Shown: positions 17,234-26,355, numbered from the stretch's first letter. The stretch: DNA of 64,000 nt from an uncultured Mediterranea sp. (GCF_902493215.1 NZ_CABUOL010000002.1:186001-250000), one strand, 5' to 3'. The notes: generated by a model from the letters alone, not told the origin. Numbers and translations are program-made.

Positions 17234-19228
17234 ATGAATAAGATAATTAAAACGTTATATACTGTATTTTGTGGAGTCGGTCTTTTGGGGCTTGCTTCTT
17301 GTAGTGATTATTTGGATGTTTCTGATGAAATTGCGGACAATCTTACAATAGAAGATGTTTTTAATAATAAAGAATATGTACAAAGGTGGCATTCAAATAT
17401 TTTTAATTGTATTTCCCATTATGAAACAATGGGAGGTAGCTATGAAGGTCCACTAACCGGTGTATGGAATGTGATAGCTGGAGAAGTCAGTCCCAATGGA
17501 GGTACTTCCTATACAGTTATGAGAAATGGGTTTACAGCAGATACGGCTCCTTTTCAACGTTGGGGGACTTTGTATAAGTATATTCGTCAGGCTTTAATAT
17601 TATTAGAAAGGATTAAACCTGTTGGAGATCCTAATGCGTTAAATGACAGTTATCTTAGTCCGGAACAGGTTGAGCGTATGAAGGCAGAAGCCCAATTTTT
17701 TATAGCTTATTCTTATTTTTCGCTTTTTGAATTATATGGCCCTGTACCCATTGTTACTGAAATTGCTGATCCTGACAATCCAAATTTTGCAGATTATCCG
17801 CGTGCTTCAGTAGATGATATGGTGCAATATATTGATGGCTTGTTGGCTGAAGTTATAGAGTCTGGGGCGTTACCGGAAACGACTTTTGCTTCAGGAGGTG
17901 TTTCTGGTAATAGAGATCACTCCAATCATGATAATTCAAAATATGCTTTGAACGAGGCGGTCCGTCCTACCAAAGCGGCGGCTTTGGCTTTACGTGCCAA
18001 GTTATGGGTATATGCTGCATCTCCGTTGTTTAATGGTGGATATGATGAAGCTGTGCAGTTGTTAAATTATGATGGTAGTACCATCTTCCCTGCCTACAGT
18101 GTAGAAAAGTGGAAAACAGCCAAACAGCATTTGGAAACATTCTTGAGGTTTGCAGATGAAATGGGGTATGCTCTGTTTGAAATAAAGGATGAAAATGGGA
18201 ATGTAGATGCGGATAATTCAGTTTATGAACTCTTTCAATACTATAATGATGAAATAATATGGGCCACAAATAAAAATAATTATTATAGTTATAATACAGA
18301 AATGGAGTGTCGAAGTAATCCACGTGGCGTGTACAACGGCTGGTCTAATTTAGGGGTTTTTCAGGAAACGGTTGATGCTTTTTTTATGGCTAATGGCTTG
18401 GCAATAGACGATTCTGGTAGTGGATATTCGGAAGAAGGTTTTGCCGATTTGCCCAATCGAATTAATGAAGATTTTCGTGTGGATAAAGACGTATATATGA
18501 TGTATCATAATCGTGAACCTCGTTTTTATGCGGCCATAACTTATGAAGGACGGAGTTGGCATGTACAACCTCCTGGAAACACCAATTATGTGACTAGTTT
18601 TGCCAAAGGAGGAGATTCCGATTTGAGTAGGCAGGAAAATCCAAAAACGGGTTATATGCTCTATAAGTTTAAGAATCGTCAGGTGTATGGTACGACACGT
18701 CCGGCTTCAGGCAATAAAAAGGAATTGTTCAAGCAATGGGCCCGTCCCAATATCTTGCTTCGCTTGGCTGATTTTTATCTTTATTATGCGGAGGTATGTA
18801 ATGAGTTGGACCCGTCAGATCCCAATATTATCGAGTATATAGATAGAGTACGTTATCGGGCTGGTATTCCAGGTTATAAAGAACTTAAGGCGCAAGGTAA
18901 AAAGGATATTATTGGAGACCAGGCTTTACAGCGTTGGGCTATTCAACGCGAACGTCAGGTAGAACTTCTTTGTGAGGGGCAACGATATTTTGATATCCGT
19001 CGTTGGATGACAGCCGATGATGCCAATAATCGTTTTGACCAGCAATTGATACGTACGGGAATGGACATGACACAAGAACATAAATTGGAAACAGGTGTGG
19101 GTTCATTCTTTAACAGGGTGGAAATAGAAAAAAGGGCGTGGACACGTGCGATGCTTTTGTATCCAATTCCTTATACTGAAATACAGCGTTCACCAGGGAA
19201 GAAGTTGATACAGAATCCCTCATGGTAA
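17234..19228 (+). CDS. SusD/RagB-type surface glycan-binding lipoprotein (PUL1)
   Basis: This 664-residue lipoprotein has a lipobox at C23 (GLASCSDYLDV), the typical SusD N-terminus. It is expected on the outer surface, acting as a lid on the SusC barrel. The TPR-like helical part includes the AEAQFFIAYSYFSLFELYGPVPIV helix pair near 156-178. The C-terminal RagB segment ends in RELIQ-type residues (LYPIPYTEIQRSPGKKLIQNPSW), the usual close of the family. The gene is AT-rich like the susC barrel portion and follows susC by 12 bases. The glycan it binds cannot be read from sequence. The linked M60 peptidase suggests a glycoprotein. Confidence 0.95.
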   Translation: MNKIIKTLYTVFCGVGLLGLASCSDYLDVSDEIADNLTIEDVFNNKEYVQRWHSNIFNCISHYETMGGSYEGPLTGVWNVIAGEVSPNGGTSYTVMRNGFTADTAPFQRWGTLYKYIRQALILLERIKPVGDPNALNDSYLSPEQVERMKAEAQFFIAYSYFSLFELYGPVPIVTEIADPDNPNFADYPRASVDDMVQYIDGLLAEVIESGALPETTFASGGVSGNRDHSNHDNSKYALNEAVRPTKAAALALRAKLWVYAASPLFNGGYDEAVQLLNYDGSTIFPAYSVEKWKTAKQHLETFLRFADEMGYALFEIKDENGNVDADNSVYELFQYYNDEIIWATNKNNYYSYNTEMECRSNPRGVYNGWSNLGVFQETVDAFFMANGLAIDDSGSGYSEEGFADLPNRINEDFRVDKDVYMMYHNREPRFYAAITYEGRSWHVQPPGNTNYVTSFAKGGDSDLSRQENPKTGYMLYKFKNRQVYGTTRPASGNKKELFKQWARPNILLRLADFYLYYAEVCNELDPSDPNIIEYIDRVRYRAGIPGYKELKAQGKKDIIGDQALQRWAIQRERQVELLCEGQRYFDIRRWMTADDANNRFDQQLIRTGMDMTQEHKLETGVGSFFNRVEIEKRAWTRAMLLYPIPYTEIQRSPGKKLIQNPSW

Positions 19229-19233
19229 ATGTC

Positions 19234-19272
19234 TTTTTGTTTTGGGGAGATTTAGTTCTCCCTAAAACAAAA
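19234..19272 (+). other. Hairpin between susD and the M60 gene (possible attenuator)
   Basis: TTTTGTTTTGGGGAGA pairs with TTCTCCCTAAAACAAAA across a short loop, 6 bases after the susD stop. The stem is long but A/T-rich at its base. It would stabilise the susCD message or partly terminate before the downstream peptidase gene. There is no separate T run outside the stem. Confidence 0.5.
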
Positions 19273-19315
19273 TGTATGTGATTGTATTAATCTTTAGAAT
19301 ATAAAACTGAGTATT

Positions 19316-21613
19316 ATGATGTATAAGAAGAAATGGATGTTCTTTTATCTTTTATTGCTCTGTTGTTTATTCGGGTGTAGTAATGATTCGGGCAGTCGGT
19401 TGGGGGAATCTTGGATTGAAGGTCTGGAAACAGATTTGGAGTTCCCTATGGAAGGCGGTATAAAGGAATTTCGCTTTTCGTTAGCTGCCGGAATGGATGC
19501 AACTAAAGTCACTTGCTCAATACCGGCAAAAGATCATACTTGGTGTGAGGCTGTTATTGAAAATGACCGATTGGTTGTATCTGTCTATCGGTCATATGTT
19601 GAAGGGGAACGTTATACTGATTTGACAATAGAATACGGGAAAGATTGTACTTATCCTATTCGAATCAAACAAAAAGCAGGTATTAGTGATCTTGATATTA
19701 GAATTCCCGTTAAAGCCGGCACTGCCGATACAGAAAATGAGAACAATGAGATGAACAAGAGCTTTGATGGGGATTATAAAACTTACTTTAATTCCAAGGG
19801 GGGGATTGATGTTACTTCAACTTTCCGTATGACATATACGTTAGAAAGTGGACATACACTCTATCGCATTGTGTATACGCCACGTACAGACGGTGGGAAC
19901 AAATGGGGCTCTTTCAACAAGTTTGAGGTGGAAGTCGCGACAGAGGATAATCCGACTCAATTTGTCAAAGTTGCTTCGTTTGAACGTGGCGATGGCGTAC
20001 ACACTCCTTTTGATTTTGAGTTGTCCCAGCCTGTCCCCAATGCCAAATATGTACGTTTCCTGGTTCATTCCGCTTATGAGAAAAGAGTCAGTTGTGCCGA
20101 AATGGAATTTTATGAGCCTAGTGAGAACGGTTTTGACTATCGTTCCATTTTCGCCAATTCACTTTATACGGAACTGAAACCGGATGTCACCGAATGGTCC
20201 ATCAAGAACATGCCGAATAATGCAATGCGAAGTTTGGCGTTGTCCTTGTATGAAGGTACGTATGATACCCGATATAGGGTAGAAACTTATCGTCCCTATC
20301 AACATCCGTCCATTATGGCCTCATCCAACCGTACAGCCCGATATAGTTTAAGTGACAATCCGACCGGAATTTTTGTCGAAGCCGGTGAAAAGATGTTTGT
20401 AGCCTTGGGCGAAACTTACGAGGGGGCGGATATTTCTCTGATGATAAGAGACTTGAATGGGGGGTATGGCAATTCCAGGACATATAAACTGAAAACAGGA
20501 TTGAATGAATTGCAACCGGAAATTGGAGGACTGGTGTATGTTCTGAATCTTGTAGAGGAAGACATTCCTTTGTTACTTGAGTCCGAAGAGGATTTAAAGA
20601 AAGCCGATGCTCAAAGTGTGAAAGTACACGTTATTTCCGGAAAAGTAAACGGTTATTATGATTGCCAAAAGAACCAACCCGAAGAATGGCCTGAAATTTT
20701 GAGTAAAGCCCAATACCAAGATTTGGATATATTGGGAAAATACGCGCATATCACGTGGCGGACCTCTGATTTCCTGAAATATAATACAGACATTGAAACC
20801 GTGTTGGACAACTACGACCGGCTGGTTTGGCTCCAGCAGGAGTTTCTTGGATTGGTGAAATACAATCGGATGTTCCGCAATCGTATGCACTTTTCTATCG
20901 ATTATACAGCCAAGAGTCCGAATGCTTCCGATTACCGAACCGTGTATACATCGAGTTATGCCGAAGTGCTATGTGACCAAAACCGTTTTGAAGCACGTTT
21001 ATGGGGACCTGCTCATGAGGTCGGACATGTTAATCAGACCCGTCCGGGGTTGAAATGGGCTGGGACGACTGAGGTAACCAATAATATTATGTCGTTGTAT
21101 GTACAGACTTCTTTTGGGCAGCCTTGCAAATTGTTGGTGGATCAAGCAGGCGGAATGCCAATTTATGCTTATGCCCAGCAGGAAATTGTAGAGAAAGGGA
21201 AAACTCATGCGGTGGCTTCAGGTTTGGAAGCTCGTTTGGTTCCTTTTTGGCAATTGAAACTCTACATGATTGATGTGTTGGGAAAGAAAGATTTTTATCA
21301 TGACCTTTATGAGTATTATAGAAATTATGATTATAAGAATTTGAAGGCTTCCCAATACACTGATGGTGTATATCAGTTGGATTTTGTCCGGCAGGTATGC
21401 AGAATATCGAATCTTAATATGTTGGATTTCTTTCAAAAATGGGGATTCCTGACCCCGGTTGATGAAAAATTGAATGATTATGGAACCAAGCGTTTTACGG
21501 TAACTGAAAGTCAAATAGATGCTTTGAAAAAAGAAATCAACCAGCAAGGTTATCTGATGCCGCATAAAGACGTACATCTCATTCAAGAAGACAATTTATA
21601 CAATTATCAATAA
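19316..21613 (+). CDS. M60-family (mucinase-like) metallopeptidase lipoprotein with BACON and discoidin domains
   Basis: This 765-residue lipoprotein (lipobox LFGC) is predicted to be surface exposed. Domain order is BACON-like (about 35-125), a galactose-binding/discoidin CBM32-type domain (about 130-267, ending CAEMEFYE), then the gluzincin M60 domain. The zinc site is H567-E568-V-G-H571, with the third ligand or catalytic partner E586 in TTEVTNN. This fits the M60 pattern HExxH-x(8-28)-E. Characterised Bacteroides homologues such as BT4244 cleave mucin-type glycoproteins next to O-glycans. As a PUL cargo gene it would release glycopeptides for SusCD. A second, divergent copy lies at 58587-61445. 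Confidence 0.9.
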   Translation: MMYKKKWMFFYLLLLCCLFGCSNDSGSRLGESWIEGLETDLEFPMEGGIKEFRFSLAAGMDATKVTCSIPAKDHTWCEAVIENDRLVVSVYRSYVEGERYTDLTIEYGKDCTYPIRIKQKAGISDLDIRIPVKAGTADTENENNEMNKSFDGDYKTYFNSKGGIDVTSTFRMTYTLESGHTLYRIVYTPRTDGGNKWGSFNKFEVEVATEDNPTQFVKVASFERGDGVHTPFDFELSQPVPNAKYVRFLVHSAYEKRVSCAEMEFYEPSENGFDYRSIFANSLYTELKPDVTEWSIKNMPNNAMRSLALSLYEGTYDTRYRVETYRPYQHPSIMASSNRTARYSLSDNPTGIFVEAGEKMFVALGETYEGADISLMIRDLNGGYGNSRTYKLKTGLNELQPEIGGLVYVLNLVEEDIPLLLESEEDLKKADAQSVKVHVISGKVNGYYDCQKNQPEEWPEILSKAQYQDLDILGKYAHITWRTSDFLKYNTDIETVLDNYDRLVWLQQEFLGLVKYNRMFRNRMHFSIDYTAKSPNASDYRTVYTSSYAEVLCDQNRFEARLWGPAHEVGHVNQTRPGLKWAGTTEVTNNIMSLYVQTSFGQPCKLLVDQAGGMPIYAYAQQEIVEKGKTHAVASGLEARLVPFWQLKLYMIDVLGKKDFYHDLYEYYRNYDYKNLKASQYTDGVYQLDFVRQVCRISNLNMLDFFQKWGFLTPVDEKLNDYGTKRFTVTESQIDALKKEINQQGYLMPHKDVHLIQEDNLYNYQ

Positions 21614-21625
21614 GAACTATGCATT

Positions 21626-22732
21626 ATGAAAACATTTGAATATTTATCATTTTTGTTTTTGTCATTATTCATTTTGAGCAGTTGCGAAGATGAATATGTT
21701 TATAACACACGTGTCGTGAACAGTATCGAATTGGTCGGTATTAATGAAGATGGAGGTTTATTGTTTTCTAAGGGGGAAAACGGAGAAGTACAGATTAAGA
21801 TGTTACCCGTAGATGCTACAGACAAGGCTCAGTATATCTTTGCCTTTGAAAGTGGCGATGAAAACATCTTTACGGTGGACTCTGTAGGAACCATACAGAC
21901 CATTACGCCAGGAAAAGCCCAGTTGACAGTTCGTGCTGTCAACAATCCCGCCATAACGCAGACTTGCCAAGTTACTGTACAACCCAACTGGGTACGTACC
22001 ATCGAACTGCCTCAAGAATACCGGGATTGCAATTTGTTGATAGGGAATACATTGGACTTGGGCAGCGCAGTGACCATCAAACCGGAAAACGTGGATAATC
22101 CCCAAATGAATTATACCTCGTCAAATACGGATATCGCAAGTGTGGATGCAAATGGTGTCGTGACGGCTATAGCGAAGGGCGATGTGGAAATCATCATTCA
22201 GGCTGCTGACGGTGGCGGTGCAATGACATCCGCTTTTATTCATGTGACAGATGAATTGATGGGCGATTTCCCGCGTGAAGCTTGGGAAATAACGACATCG
22301 CATCCATATGTACCCGACAAAGGTATTACTGGTGCACCCGAGGATATGTTGGACGGAAGCTTTAACACCTTCCTTTCTATCCGTAAACCGGGTAAGGGTA
22401 GTGAAACTCCTGCTGGAGCTACCATCTTCTTTACAGTAGATATGAAACAAGCCTATCCTTTCAATTATTTCAGGTGGCATCATAGAGGAGATAATACGAC
22501 CGCAGGACTTCGTGTTTCCGAAGTGGAAGTATATGGAAGTAACGACGGAGATACTTTTGAAGAAATTCAAAAAGCAATACCTTTGGATGTAACAGCCAAT
22601 GCTTCGACTGGAGAAAAAATCGTGTTGGACAAGAAAACGTCTTATCGTTATGTACGTTTTGTCATGACGGGGTATGATCCTACCGACAGCTCTGCTGTTC
22701 AGATTTCTGAAATCTATATAGGAAATGAATGA
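21626..22732 (+). CDS. Surface lipoprotein with two BIG2-like Ig domains and a discoidin domain
   Basis: This 368-residue lipoprotein has its lipobox at C20 (ILSSCEDEY). Two bacterial Ig-like (BIG2) domains follow. The first (about 30-118) carries the motif ITPGKAQLTVRAVNNPAITQ; the second (about 122-207) carries ASVDANGVVTAIAKGDVEI. The C-terminal part (about 215-367) is a galactose-binding F5/8-type-C (CBM32-like) domain ending YRYVRFVMTGYDPTDSSAVQ. There is no catalytic motif. It occupies the position of a surface glycan-binding protein (SGBP) in PUL1 and starts 13 bases after the M60 gene. Binding of Gal/GalNAc-type sugars is a family expectation, not shown here. Confidence 0.85.
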   Translation: MKTFEYLSFLFLSLFILSSCEDEYVYNTRVVNSIELVGINEDGGLLFSKGENGEVQIKMLPVDATDKAQYIFAFESGDENIFTVDSVGTIQTITPGKAQLTVRAVNNPAITQTCQVTVQPNWVRTIELPQEYRDCNLLIGNTLDLGSAVTIKPENVDNPQMNYTSSNTDIASVDANGVVTAIAKGDVEIIIQAADGGGAMTSAFIHVTDELMGDFPREAWEITTSHPYVPDKGITGAPEDMLDGSFNTFLSIRKPGKGSETPAGATIFFTVDMKQAYPFNYFRWHHRGDNTTAGLRVSEVEVYGSNDGDTFEEIQKAIPLDVTANASTGEKIVLDKKTSYRYVRFVMTGYDPTDSSAVQISEIYIGNE

Positions 22733-22773
22733 GCCTTTATATATAGTAGTCAATTTTTTAAAATAGAATTGTT

Positions 22774-23571
22774 ATGGCAACAACCGACATCAAATACACA
22801 CTGAACGCCCAGCTGGCGGACAACACCGTGACCGCAGACAACAAGGACGACAAGATACTGACCCTCGTCAGCGCCGGTACGGCGGACAAGCAGCGCCTCA
22901 TCAGCGAAATCATGGAAATCAATCCCGGACTGGAACGCGAGACCGTCGAGGCCGTCATCAACCTGGAACAGCGCGTCCTGAAGAAGCTGCTCCTGACGGG
23001 CTATCGCGTGAACACCGGACTCTTCAGCGCCGTGGCCCAGTTCACCGGAACGGTGGAGAACAACGTCTTCGACCCCGAACGGAACTCGGTCTACATCTCG
23101 CTGACGCAGGGCAAGGAGCTGCGCGAGGCCATACAGGCCACCACGGTGAACATCGTGGGCGAAAAGGGCAGCACCATGTACGTGGCCGGAGGCACCGATA
23201 CCGCCACCCGCGCGCCGGGCTTCACCGCCACGGCCGGACGCAACTACACCCTGACGGGACAGCGCATCAAGATTGCCGGAACAGACCCCGCCGTAGGCAT
23301 CACGCTGACCGACGCCGAGGGAAAAGTGACCCGCATCACCGACGACATGATAGCCCTGAACGAACCTTCGCGCCTCATCTTCCTCATCCCTGCCGGACTG
23401 GCCGACGGTGCCTATACGCTGACCGTCACCACACAGTTCGTAAACTCCAAACAGCTCTTGAAAACTCCGCGCAGCATCACCAAGACTCTTTATGTCGGTG
23501 AAGCTCCGGCTGGAGGAGAAGAACCGGGCGGAGACGGAGGAGACGACGGTCAGGACGAAAGTCCGCTGTAG
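22774..23571 (+). CDS. HU-like DNA-binding domain protein with C-terminal Ig-fold (DUF4469-type)
   Basis: This 265-residue protein has no signal peptide. The N-terminal half (about 1-125) resembles the Bacteroidales HU/IHF-like DNA-binding module. It includes RLISEIMEINPGLERETVEA, LEQRVLKKLLLTGYRVNTG and SAVAQFTGTVENNVFDPERN. The second half (about 150-245) is an Ig-like DUF4469-type domain, followed by an acidic Gly/Asp/Glu tail (GGEEPGGDGGDDGQDE). GC content is near 60% in sampled lines, far above the roughly 42% of the gene before it, and its codons differ accordingly. Palindrome array B begins 5 bases after its stop codon. Its role in the locus is unknown. A nucleoid-type or locus-specific DNA-binding role is an inference. 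Confidence 0.8.
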   Translation: MATTDIKYTLNAQLADNTVTADNKDDKILTLVSAGTADKQRLISEIMEINPGLERETVEAVINLEQRVLKKLLLTGYRVNTGLFSAVAQFTGTVENNVFDPERNSVYISLTQGKELREAIQATTVNIVGEKGSTMYVAGGTDTATRAPGFTATAGRNYTLTGQRIKIAGTDPAVGITLTDAEGKVTRITDDMIALNEPSRLIFLIPAGLADGAYTLTVTTQFVNSKQLLKTPRSITKTLYVGEAPAGGEEPGGDGGDDGQDESPL

Positions 23572-23575
23572 CAGC

Positions 23576-23686
23576 TGATATGCCAGTCATATCATCTCTG
23601 ATACGCCGGACGTAGCAGAGGTGATACGGATGGCATCGCAGTGGTAATACGTCCGGCGTATCAGCAGTAATACGTCCGACGTATCA
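23576..23686. repeat. Palindrome array B (five units, exact 23-bp period)
   Basis: Five palindromic units are centred at 23585, 23608, 23631, 23654 and 23677, each exactly 23 bases apart. Examples are TGATATGCCAGTCATATCA (23576-23594), a 25-bp unit CTCTG-A-TACG...CGTA-G-CAGAG (23596-23620), TAATACGTCCGGCGTATCA (23645-23663) and TAATACGTCCGACGTATCA (23668-23686). Unit 3 is degenerate. Unit 2 is in inverted orientation relative to units 4 and 5 (CGCCGGACG against CGTCCGGCG), so the array can also fold as a long hairpin. It lies between the HU-Ig gene and the propeller/GH105 gene. Confidence 0.88.
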
Positions 23687-23754
23687 GAAATAAAGGTATA
23701 AGAGGTTTTCAGGATAACACGATTACACAATTCAAATAACAGGTTTAGAAATTT

Positions 23755-26151
23755 ATGAAATTTAAAACGTTACAAAAAAGAATTCTTTCAGGATTGTTTG
23801 CGGGACAACTGGCCGGTTTCGGTCTGTTTGGACTGCCGCAAACCGCTGTTGCCCAACAGATTGATACCCCGCGCTATGCGGAAGACTATCAGGTGATTAC
23901 CCGTGACGGTGCTTGGTGCTGGTTTTCCGACCCGCGTGCCATCTATGTAGACGGCAGGATGTTCGGCGGTTTCGTGGACAAGCAGGGCAGTATCTGGGCC
24001 TTCAGTTACGGCCCCTCCACGCAGGAGAGCCGGCAATGCAAGTTGTACGAGAAGCTGGACTATGACGACCACGCCAATCCTTCCATCATGGCTTTGCCGG
24101 ACAAGCGGCTGATAATCTTTTTCTCCGCGCATGGCGGTACGAAGAACTCGCCGATGTACTATCGGATTAGCAAGCGTCCGGCCGACATTTCGGAGTGGGA
24201 GGAAGTGCAGAACATCAATCCGAAGATGGAAGGGAATTTGGGAATCTGCTACAGCAATCCCTGCCAGCTTTCGGCCGAGGGCAATCGCATTTACCTCTTC
24301 TTCCGCGGCCGCGACTTCAAGCCGACCTGCGTCTATACGGACGACCTGAAGACGTGGAGCGCTCCCATCAATATGGTGCGCAACGATGCCGGATTCGGGT
24401 CATACGGCCGTCCTTATACTAAAATCACGACTAATCACAAGGACAAGATATTCTTCGCCTTTACCGACGCGCATCCGCGCGACCGTGCCACCAATTCCAT
24501 CTACTTCATGATGTATAAGGGCGGCAAGCTCTGCAAGGCAGACGGTACGGTGGTGTCGGACACACTCGGTTCGGTCATGCCTTCGCAGGTGGACAAGGTG
24601 TATGACGCGACCAAGACCTTCGACAAGGCCTGGATTTGGGACATCGCTTACGACAAGGATGAAAATCCGGTACTGGTGTATGCCCGGTTCAGCGACCGTG
24701 ACAACAGCCACTCCTATTGGTATGCCTGCTGGAATGGTGAGAAATGGGAGAACCATAAAATAACCAATGCTGGACAGTGGTTCCAACGGGCTGATTATGT
24801 GAAGGAAAAGCCTGAATATGAATGCAATTATTCCGGTGGTGTCTATTTGGATCATGAGAACCCGTCCGTCGTTTATACGTCCCGCCCCATTAATAATGTG
24901 TTCGAGATAGAGAAGTGGACTTTTGTGGGTGGAAAAGAGAAATGGCATACCGAAGCAGTAACCTCCCAGTCCGAACGCGACAATGTGCGTCCCTTTGTCG
25001 TGCGTAATCATACAGAGGGCCAGCCATCCGTTTTATGGATGTACAATTATAAGTATCCCGGTTTCAAAGCTTATGACTGTGCTATCCGTGTTGACCAGAA
25101 ATCCAGTGGTTTCTGTGCGAATTGGGCGAAAAAAGACGTAGCGATGGTTGCCGATACCGTATTCTGTTGGGCTATGAAAGCTTATCAGAAAAACAGGAGT
25201 TACTGTGACCAAGGTTGGGTGAGCGGTGTGCTTTACAACGGTCTGTTCGATTGGGCAGAAGCCAGCGGTAACAAAAAATACTTCGATTTCATGAACCGCA
25301 TCTTCTCCCGCTATTATTGGCAGTTGGGCAACCGCATGTATCACGGCGACGATTTGTGTGTAGGGCAGGCCTATCTGGACATGTATGCCAAATACCGGAA
25401 GGAGAGCATGATGATTCCCACCAAGGCCCGTCTGGATTGGATTCTGGACAATCCCCCTGCAGAGAATATTGATATCACCAAGGGGCGCAGTGACCGCTGG
25501 TGGTGGTGCGATGCCCTCTATATGGCCCCGGCCGTCTTTACCCGCCTGTACGTGTTGACCGGTGAGAAGAAATACCTCAAGTTTGCCCACAAGGAATACC
25601 TGGCTTGTTACGAGCATCTGTATGACAAGGAAGAACATCTGTTTTTCCGTGACGGAAAGTATCTGGACCAGAAGAATGCGGAAGGCAAGAAAGTATTCTG
25701 GAGCCGTGGCAACGGTTGGGTATTGGCCGGCCTGGCAGAAATACTGAAGACCTTGCCGGAAAACGACAGAAAATATCGTCCTTTCTATGAACAGCTTTTC
25801 CGCGAGATGAGTGCCAAAATCGCTTCCTTGCAGGGTGAGGATGGTTATTGGCGTTCCGATTTGTTGAGTCCGTCCATCTATCCGATGCCTGAAACCAGTG
25901 GAACGGGTTTGTTTACCTATGCGATGCTTTATGGTATCAACGCAGGAATTTTGGACACAGACACCTATCTTCCTGTAGTAAAGAAAGGTTGGGAGGCAAT
26001 GGTGAAGGCTGTCGATACAGAAGGTAAGGTAGGCTGGACGCAGATGGTCGCACAAAAACCCGGGACAGTTGAAAAGAAAGATACAAGGGGATATTCTACA
26101 GGAAGTTTATTGATGATTGCTGCAGAAATTTGTAAGTATTTAGATGATTAA
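23755..26151 (+). CDS. BNR-type beta-propeller / GH105 unsaturated uronyl hydrolase fusion
   Basis: This 798-residue secreted protein has a signal peptide (about 1-33, ending TAVAQQ). The first part (about 40-450) is a BNR_4-type beta-propeller like those of ulvan and rhamnosyl-glucuronate lyases and GH145 enzymes (WCWFSDPRAIYVDGRMFGGF; DDHANPSIMALPDKR). The second part (about 470-798) is an (alpha/alpha)6-barrel of GH105. It has HGDDLCVGQAYLD (D532, D533), WWCDALYMAP (D586, the probable general acid by analogy to YteR) and WSRGNGW (649-655). GH105 enzymes remove the unsaturated uronic acid that a lyase generates, so the fusion could carry out both steps. Base composition drops from about 57% to 42-46% GC near 24.7 kb, inside the propeller. 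Confidence 0.85.
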   Translation: MKFKTLQKRILSGLFAGQLAGFGLFGLPQTAVAQQIDTPRYAEDYQVITRDGAWCWFSDPRAIYVDGRMFGGFVDKQGSIWAFSYGPSTQESRQCKLYEKLDYDDHANPSIMALPDKRLIIFFSAHGGTKNSPMYYRISKRPADISEWEEVQNINPKMEGNLGICYSNPCQLSAEGNRIYLFFRGRDFKPTCVYTDDLKTWSAPINMVRNDAGFGSYGRPYTKITTNHKDKIFFAFTDAHPRDRATNSIYFMMYKGGKLCKADGTVVSDTLGSVMPSQVDKVYDATKTFDKAWIWDIAYDKDENPVLVYARFSDRDNSHSYWYACWNGEKWENHKITNAGQWFQRADYVKEKPEYECNYSGGVYLDHENPSVVYTSRPINNVFEIEKWTFVGGKEKWHTEAVTSQSERDNVRPFVVRNHTEGQPSVLWMYNYKYPGFKAYDCAIRVDQKSSGFCANWAKKDVAMVADTVFCWAMKAYQKNRSYCDQGWVSGVLYNGLFDWAEASGNKKYFDFMNRIFSRYYWQLGNRMYHGDDLCVGQAYLDMYAKYRKESMMIPTKARLDWILDNPPAENIDITKGRSDRWWWCDALYMAPAVFTRLYVLTGEKKYLKFAHKEYLACYEHLYDKEEHLFFRDGKYLDQKNAEGKKVFWSRGNGWVLAGLAEILKTLPENDRKYRPFYEQLFREMSAKIASLQGEDGYWRSDLLSPSIYPMPETSGTGLFTYAMLYGINAGILDTDTYLPVVKKGWEAMVKAVDTEGKVGWTQMVAQKPGTVEKKDTRGYSTGSLLMIAAEICKYLDD

Positions 26152-26285
26152 GTAGCAATGTATTCGATATATTTTAAGTCTTGCATTGTATGAAAATGAA
26201 TCATGTTTCAATACAATATTTGCTGTCATAATAGATGTGGTTAATATCCCAGTATCTATTTATGGGCAGGATTATTGTCCCTTAA

Positions 26286-26332
26286 CACCGTAGTCAAGGT
26301 CATCATCGTAGCCGATGACCTTGGTTACGGTG
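26286..26332. repeat. Snap-back inverted duplication inside the sulfatase remnant
   Basis: The 19 bases at 26286-26304 (CACCGTAGTCAAGGTCATC) are the reverse complement of 26314-26332 with two mismatches and a 9-base loop. The right arm encodes the DDLGYG motif of the sulfatase fragment. The left arm carries the same motif, slightly altered, on the other strand. A template switch during replication would give this. Confidence 0.7.
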
Positions 26333-26355
26333 GCTTGAGTTGCTATGGTGTTACG
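26293..26355 (+). pseudogene. Sulfatase N-terminal fragment
   Basis: The frame from 26293 reads VKVIIVADDLGYGGLSCYG and then loses similarity. This is the N-terminal metal-binding signature of S1 sulfatases (usual form NIIxIxADDLGYGDLxCYG), with the two aspartates that bind calcium. No start codon, active-site motif or downstream domain remains. It is the stump of a sulfatase gene that once belonged to this locus. Confidence 0.75.
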
